From Viscum album (Eukaryota; Streptophyta; Magnoliopsida; Santalales; Viscaceae), in the NCBI GenBank assembly GCA_963277665.1, contig OY728165.1, positions 1,147,744,050-1,147,808,049 of the forward strand: a stretch of 64,000 nt of DNA. The letters are read 5' to 3'. A model generated the notes under the pieces. It ran no database searches and was not told the DNA's origin. It worked only from the letters and a program-made list of their open reading frames with translations. The translations under genes and the position numbers were made by a program. Of the stretch, positions 58,710 through 64,000 are shown one piece after another; position 1 is the stretch's first letter, and each line of letters starts with the position of its first letter.

Positions 58710-60206
58710 CTACTGGGGTGGATCTAGATAAGAATTATGTGGCGACGATTCTGCTCTAAAGATAAGGTGTTCCTTATCATCATCATCAAGAATCGTAACC
58801 TCTTTCCTCTTACAATAAATTTTTTCATCATGGTCCGAAAGCCAATCCATACCGAGGATTATATAAAATTCAATCATGGGTATGACTATGAGATCAGCAG
58901 GTAAAGAACATTTAGGTGCTCTAATGGGAACTAATCGACAAAACTTTGTTGCAACAATACTTCCCTTAGGGGTTTTGACCGACAACTCCCTTGTTAAATC
59001 AAATTGGAAATATCTAATTTTCTTAGAAAACTGGGAAGATATGAAACAATGCGATGATCCAGAATCAAATAATGCATTTTCTAAACTTGAGGAAACCATT
59101 AAATTACCTGCCACCACGTCTTTTGGAGCTTCCACCTCAGCAGTAGTGATAGCATAAGCCTGGCCCTGATCCCTTGGCCTCTTCTGAGGTATGTTCCCCT
59201 GACGCTTAGGACATTCATTTGCATAATGTCCCTTCTCTCTACAATTATAGCATTCCACGTTGACAGCCGCTTTCTTTCCCTTGCATTCATGAGCTTGGTG
59301 GCCTTTTTCACCACACTTGTAACATACTCCTTTTCCTTTTAGACAGGCACCAGGGTGCTTCCTACCACAATTATCACAGGGTGGAAATTCATTTCTACCC
59401 TTCTTCCATGTTTCCTTATTTCCTTTCCTAGAGTTTTCAGCGGATCTCTTCTTATCTTGCTTTGATTTAAAGTCAAAATACTTAGATAATTCCTTTTCTG
59501 TCTTGATAGCGCACGAGACAATACCTTCGTATGAAGAGAAGGTTTGTGATACTAAAGCTCTATGGAGAAATGGTTTTAACCCATAAACGAAACGATCAGT
59601 CTTACTTCTTGGGTTACGTATGTAATCTGCAGCATACCTTGCTAACCTTGTAATGTTAGCCTCATACTTTGCGGCATTCTCATCCTCCTTCTGCCTCAGA
59701 CTCAGAAATTGCCTTTCCATATCCGCTCGATGGTCTCGAGGAAAGTATTTTTCTAAGAACAGCTCTTTGAACTCCTTCCATTCCATGTTTGTTAATTCAT
59801 CATCTTCCTTTGTGTTTTGAATTAGTGACCACCATTGATCAGCATCTCCAGTGAGGCGGTAAACTGCCATGACAACTTTCTCCCTTTCACTACTCCCCAA
59901 GGCATGGAATATTTTCTCTAAGGAATTTATCCATTGCTCATCTACTATAGGATTTGTACTCCCATTGAAGGTTGGTGGTTGTTGCCTCATGAATCGGTCT
60001 AGCATTGATCCTCCACATTGCGGATCAGGGTGCTCCATATGAGTAAGGTTGTTATTCATAACCTGCGTGAGTTTTCCCAGTACGGTGAGAAGCTGATCAG
60101 CACCAGTTGTGTCACTAGCTCCACCATAATTATCTTGAGCAGGAGGGAAATCTCTACACGGAGTGCATGCATTGATACGGTTTCCATTCCTTCCACTAGG
60201 CGCCAT
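58710..60206 (-). CDS. Gag and protease polyprotein of F (498 aa)
   Basis: Start ATG 60206, about 490 bases after the primer site, opening MAPSGRNGNRINACTPCRDF. The gag domain lies at residues 80-230 (RQQPPTFNGSTNPIVDEQW, DADQWWSLI, FKELFLEKYFPRDHR, YGLKPFLHRALVSQTFSSYE). A Lys-rich linker leads to CDNCGRKHPGAC and two complete zinc knuckles, CYKCGEKGHQAHEC and CYNCREKGHYANEC, near residues 290-340. Protease follows with ALFDSGSSHCFISSQFSK and ILGMDWLSDHDE. It ends at a TAG after SYLDPPQ. This is the best preserved protein in the window; the particle proteins would act in the cytoplasm. Confidence 0.95.
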   Translation of the reverse strand: MAPSGRNGNRINACTPCRDFPPAQDNYGGASDTTGADQLLTVLGKLTQVMNNNLTHMEHPDPQCGGSMLDRFMRQQPPTFNGSTNPIVDEQWINSLEKIFHALGSSEREKVVMAVYRLTGDADQWWSLIQNTKEDDELTNMEWKEFKELFLEKYFPRDHRADMERQFLSLRQKEDENAAKYEANITRLARYAADYIRNPRSKTDRFVYGLKPFLHRALVSQTFSSYEGIVSCAIKTEKELSKYFDFKSKQDKKRSAENSRKGNKETWKKGRNEFPPCDNCGRKHPGACLKGKGVCYKCGEKGHQAHECKGKKAAVNVECYNCREKGHYANECPKRQGNIPQKRPRDQGQAYAITTAEVEAPKDVVAGNLMVSSSLENALFDSGSSHCFISSQFSKKIRYFQFDLTRELSVKTPKGSIVATKFCRLVPIRAPKCSLPADLIVIPMIEFYIILGMDWLSDHDEKIYCKRKEVTILDDDDKEHLIFRAESSPHNSYLDPPQ

Positions 60207-60691
60207 TTCTAAATAATGGCATAAACTATATTAGTTCATGAATCAAAATACATAATTCCATACTTGTAAAACACTTAACATAAATTGAACTAATTAGGTA
60301 TATAATCAATAATTATAAAAATGTTTTCTTTGACGAAGTATATACTCGTAACCCTTCATAGTGGTTTGTAAAGAAAATGGAAATTATCCTAAGCATATCC
60401 CCCAGGAGTGTCGTAACCAAGAGTGCAGCAAGGCCCGTTGTCGTGCACCAGTTCCCGTTCGAGTCTAGATCAAAGCGGTGTTTTCGGGTTTTACCCCTAG
60501 GTACATCTGTGCCAGAGCCGCCTCTACCTACTCGTATCCAGACAGGGATGTATTGCTCAGAAAATTCACAACATCTCTACAATACCAAAATTCTAGGAAG
60601 TTCTTCTATACTAATCCTCAAAGTCTATCTTCGGTCTATGTGCTCTAATCAGAGTTTATCTGAATCTAGCTTCCAAGGTTAGTACTAAATT
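60207..60691 (-). other. Leader of F between primer site and gag
   Basis: Untranslated leader of about 485 bases with no tandem array. It is less AT-rich around 60410-60540. Plus-strand frames here are not supported. Confidence 0.6.
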
Positions 60692-60704
60692 GCCTCTAAT
60701 ACCA
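60692..60704 (-). other. Primer-binding site of F
   Basis: Minus strand TGGTATTAGAGGC, two bases inside the 5' LTR, the same mutated tRNA-Met type site as in A. Confidence 0.85.
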
Positions 60705-62320
60705 ACTGTAACGCCCCGACCCCAGCTACCTAGATTCGGTGCATTACTTCGTAACATTGGCATGATCACAAAAGATCATGTCTCAAAAGACCGATTAGTT
60801 TAGTAGCCTTGAAAACACTAGATACATTCATAAACATTACATTACATCATAAAAATGAAAACTAAAATAACATGGTCTCCCTAGTCCACACTCATATCCT
60901 CACTGACTATTCTTGCAAGTCAGTCATAATACACTTCTTCACATCCTGGGAAAAATAAAACATTGAAAGGGGTGAGCTCAAATGCTCCATAAGGATAACA
61001 ATATAGCGGAAACTTTCATAAGAAAACATAAGCATTTAAGGCAATGTATAACTAAAACAAAAGCCTTATTGAACTTGAACTTCAGCATAATATGGCAAAA
61101 GTAAAATTAAATAATTCCATTACTTACTCACATGGATATTCTACTAGACGAATAATCACATGAAATATCAATAACCACTTTCATAATGAGGGAATGTATA
61201 ATGCCAGACATTCTGAAACATTTTTTCAAGGCCTCGGCCAAGACGTCTAAAATGATTAAGGCCTCAGCCAAAACCATAAATCAAATTGGGAAAGGGCCTC
61301 GGCCGATTCCACGTCTAGTTGTCTCATGAGACCTACCGATGCATCGAGGAGCTATAGCGGGCTCCACCCGTCACTTATTAAGTCCAATACATTCCTCATA
61401 TGAATAGGTTTAAACATATCATAAACCATAACATAATCGTATCACATAAAACATGGCTAAAGGAAACATAACATTTCCACATTTCAATCACAAGATATCA
61501 ATACAACACATTGATATAATAAAAATGCATTCAAAACCATTTTCAATACCATAATAAAAGAAAGTTAAAACATTGTATTTATTTTTCATTAAAAAAACGT
61601 GATGGCTTGTAGAGGAAGTCGAAACTCAAATAATGGTCACGGCGGCGGAGAAGTCGTTGTCGCCGCATATGTACGGAAAGAAAAACATTCCCTTTTTGTC
61701 GTTTAGAAAAACGTTTCGTATAAAAGAGATTCCTTTTGAATAATCATAAAAGTCAAAGGGGTTTATACACCGTATAAAAGAAAGTTGTGTATAAAACCAA
61801 ATATGCCTCAATGAAAGGGGATTGAGAAGAAGTCCTTAAAAGATCGTTTTTAAAATAAAATAGATCTATTATGTGTATTCACTATAGGTACACATAAAGA
61901 AAGTAAAAAATACAAAATAGGACATAATAATATCATGACATAATATGAAAGTAGGAGATTAACCCAAAGAATGGAAGTTGGGTTAAGAAATTCCCTTACC
62001 TTGTACTTTTCCTTGGTTGGGGTAGGTTAACCTCCTATATAATGGCGAAATAATTGTTATTAAATTATACAAGAATCATATACATTCATATGATATCATA
62101 TATGATCTTTTAACATTGCTTTGTTAACAATATCTTAGATTTATCGTTGTTTCGGGTGTTAACTTACTCGTTTTCTTTTATATGTTTTGTTACGTAAGTC
62201 GTGTTTTTCATGGATAGGTTGTATATTATTCATATCCAGAATGATATCATGTCCTTAAAATTATTTTTAAATCATCAAATGATAATTATACTTGAATGGA
62301 TACGACGGAGAATGAATCTT

Positions 62321-62556
62321 ATCGCGTTCGTGGAGACGGTAGTCCGTACGTACGCACGAGCGACAATATCATTATTTTGATATTAAAATAATATATAATT
62401 GGATAGTATATCATATATACAGAATCATTATCATGTTATATTTATTATTTACATGAATTACATATCATTATTATACCCATCTAAATAATAATATATTGAA
62501 TAACAATTACACCACGATGTGGAGACGGTAAGCCGTACGTACGCACGTATGGTGAC
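62321..62556 (-). repeat. Duplicated CGTACG hairpin motif, LTR F 5'
   Basis: Copies at 62509-62556 and 62321-62365 on the minus strand, stems ACGG/CCGT. Confidence 0.75.
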
Positions 62557-62888
62557 ATGTCATTCAAATGATGGGTAGAATACTGAATATGGTTGTTACA
62601 TATTTATAATAAAATCATAGTATATAGAAGATACTGGAGTTATAATTTTATAATTGAAATAATAGACAAAGAGGGAGTGGAAGAAGAAAGAAACTTGAAA
62701 GAGGGTGATGAAAACGTTACCTCTTCTTCGGGTTCTTCCTTTTGATTTGATCAAAAGGACTCCTTAGGATGGCTTTCTGACTAAAGTAAAGCTTCTAGGA
62801 TGAAGGGAGAGAAGTTGGGAGAGTATTTGGGCAGATTTTGGCCGAACCAAAAGGCTTTAAAGTGTGAATAAGGTGGTAGATGTGGGGG

Positions 62889-62898
62889 ACTTTTATAA
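62889..62898 (-). promoter_or_regulatory. TATA box in 5' LTR of F
   Basis: Minus strand CTTATAAAAG at the place matching 54343-54352. This is the copy that would drive genomic transcription of F. Confidence 0.7.
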
Positions 62899-64000
62899 GA
62901 GGAGAGGAGGGGCTCTTTTGGAAAGATTGAAATGTTACATTATTATACAATGATTTTCGGATTCTAAAGGTCCCACACTTATATAATTAGTGGATAAGGT
63001 GATAAGGGTTCGCAATCTACCCATCCAATAGTGTTTGGACAAGTGTAAGCCTTGGATTTTACATTATCCTTTCATTTTATTAAAATCGTTAAATAATGAG
63101 GTCATCGCTGCATCATAATGATGTCATAAATAATTTAATTTATTTAATGTCTAAAAATTATAAAAAAAATACTATGATGTAGGAAATATTTTTATCTTTA
63201 TAATGAATATTTATAGTCAAAATTTGGACCTGTGTAACCCCACTTAAAAACTATTTTAGTAAAACAACTCATGTTTGTGTCAATTTAATTTTAACATTAA
63301 ATAAATATATATTAATGTCATTTTCCAACCAAAGTGGCTCCATGGGGTCCCCAAGTTGACCCATGGGTTGTCTTGGTCGTCCATGACTCATCCAATAGGA
63401 GTAGGACAAGTGTCAAGCTCATCTCATATTATTAAAATATTATTTTTACCTTAAACTACACTTTTTACCTCTAATCGTGATTAAGAACTTAAAAGTTACT
63501 ATTCACCAAAAAATTATTTTAGTCTCATTGAACCACATTTTACTTATTAATGACAACCATGTATATCGGATTTTTGAAAATCAAATCACAGAAGTGGTAA
63601 TATTTCATTTTAACGAAAAATCAGTTTTTAACAACCACTTAGTGGTTTCACTATTCATCAAAAATTGAAGTTTTTCAGAATAAGGCCAAAATTTCACCCT
63701 AAGATATAATTGATATTCCGAATTCAAAAATAATGTCTATTTTACAAAATTTCAAACATATAAGTTGCATTAATTAATTTTATAATTAATTCCCGCTGTT
63801 ACAACAAATAGCGTGTTTTTAAGAAACAATTTATATCAAAAGATTGGCAATTATTTATGTCCAATTTCAATGTTAAATTAATTCTAATGACCACCATTGG
63901 ATAAAATGGTAAAAATATATTCTAATTATACTTTAAAACCACTATAAATTATTTTTATTAAAAAAGTTTTTTTTAAGTATTTTTCACTATTCATAAAAAA

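Larger units (their letters stand above)
52161..64000 (-). mobile_element. Element F: nearly intact Ty3/gypsy chromovirus nested in E
   Basis: LTRs 52161-55689 (3529 bp) and 60707 to beyond 64000 (about 235 bases missing). Polypurine tract 55690-55702, primer site 60692-60704, both minus. The gag-protease frame and pol frames cover the whole internal region with one frameshift and two stops. The LTRs differ at few positions. It is the youngest element here and the same family as A. Confidence 0.95.
60707..64000 (-). repeat. 5' LTR of element F (cut by window end)
   Basis: TGTAACGCCCCG start; 64000 pairs with 55454, leaving about 235 bases outside. Donor-like sites at 62721/62720 and 62000/61999 and an acceptor ending at 60946 match the other LTR. 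Confidence 0.95.

Overview
The window is nuclear DNA from a plant, almost certainly heterochromatic intergenic sequence of a repeat-rich seed plant. I see no host gene with an intact frame, no rRNA or tRNA gene, and nothing bacterial. Nearly all of it is LTR retrotransposons of the Ty3/gypsy superfamily. They have the domain order gag, protease, reverse transcriptase (RT), RNase H, integrase and a C-terminal chromodomain, very long LTRs (2.0 to 4.8 kb) and primer-binding sites resembling initiator-methionine tRNA. This fits plant chromoviruses of the Tekay/Del type. The species cannot be named from this.

Layout. Element A (plus strand, 1-11147) has a 5' LTR cut by the window start, a decayed internal region and a complete 3' LTR (7329-11147). 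Element B (minus, about 11153-13960) is a relic with RT, protease and gag traces. From 13961 to 15402 I recognise nothing. Element C (minus, 15408-37031) has two 2.0-kb LTRs and near-matching 5-bp target duplications. Its RT is split by element D (minus, 20027-31824), which has 4.8-kb LTRs full of tandem repeats and an internal region lacking most of pol. From 37037 to 41668 lies unassigned AT-rich DNA, possibly with an old Athila/TAT-type LTR. Element E (minus, 41669-52160) has complete domain order but many stops. Its 5' LTR is cut at 52160 by element F (minus, 52161 to beyond 64000), the youngest and best preserved copy. F carries a 498-codon gag-protease frame and a 748-codon RT/RNase H/integrase frame, with one frameshift and two stops.

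History. D is younger than C because it sits inside it, and F is younger than E for the same reason. A and F are diverged members of one family in opposite orientation. D and E are sister families sharing an LTR end and gag layout. By eye, LTR divergence is smallest in F and largest in C and D.

Best observations. (1) Removing one 5-bp duplication at the C/D junction restores the RT reading frame. (2) D LTRs hold two tandem arrays, units of about 50 and 148 bp, and the 50-bp array differs in copy number between the two LTRs. (3) A hairpin motif is duplicated in the LTR leader of A and F (8 sites), inside a putative intron whose splice signals are conserved in all four LTRs. (4) Palindromes of ACAC-GTGT type cluster in the C leader. 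(5) Stops in E look like CAG-to-TAG and CGA-to-TGA changes expected from methylcytosine loss. I did not find a new defence or metabolic system; the novelty here is in LTR and leader structure.
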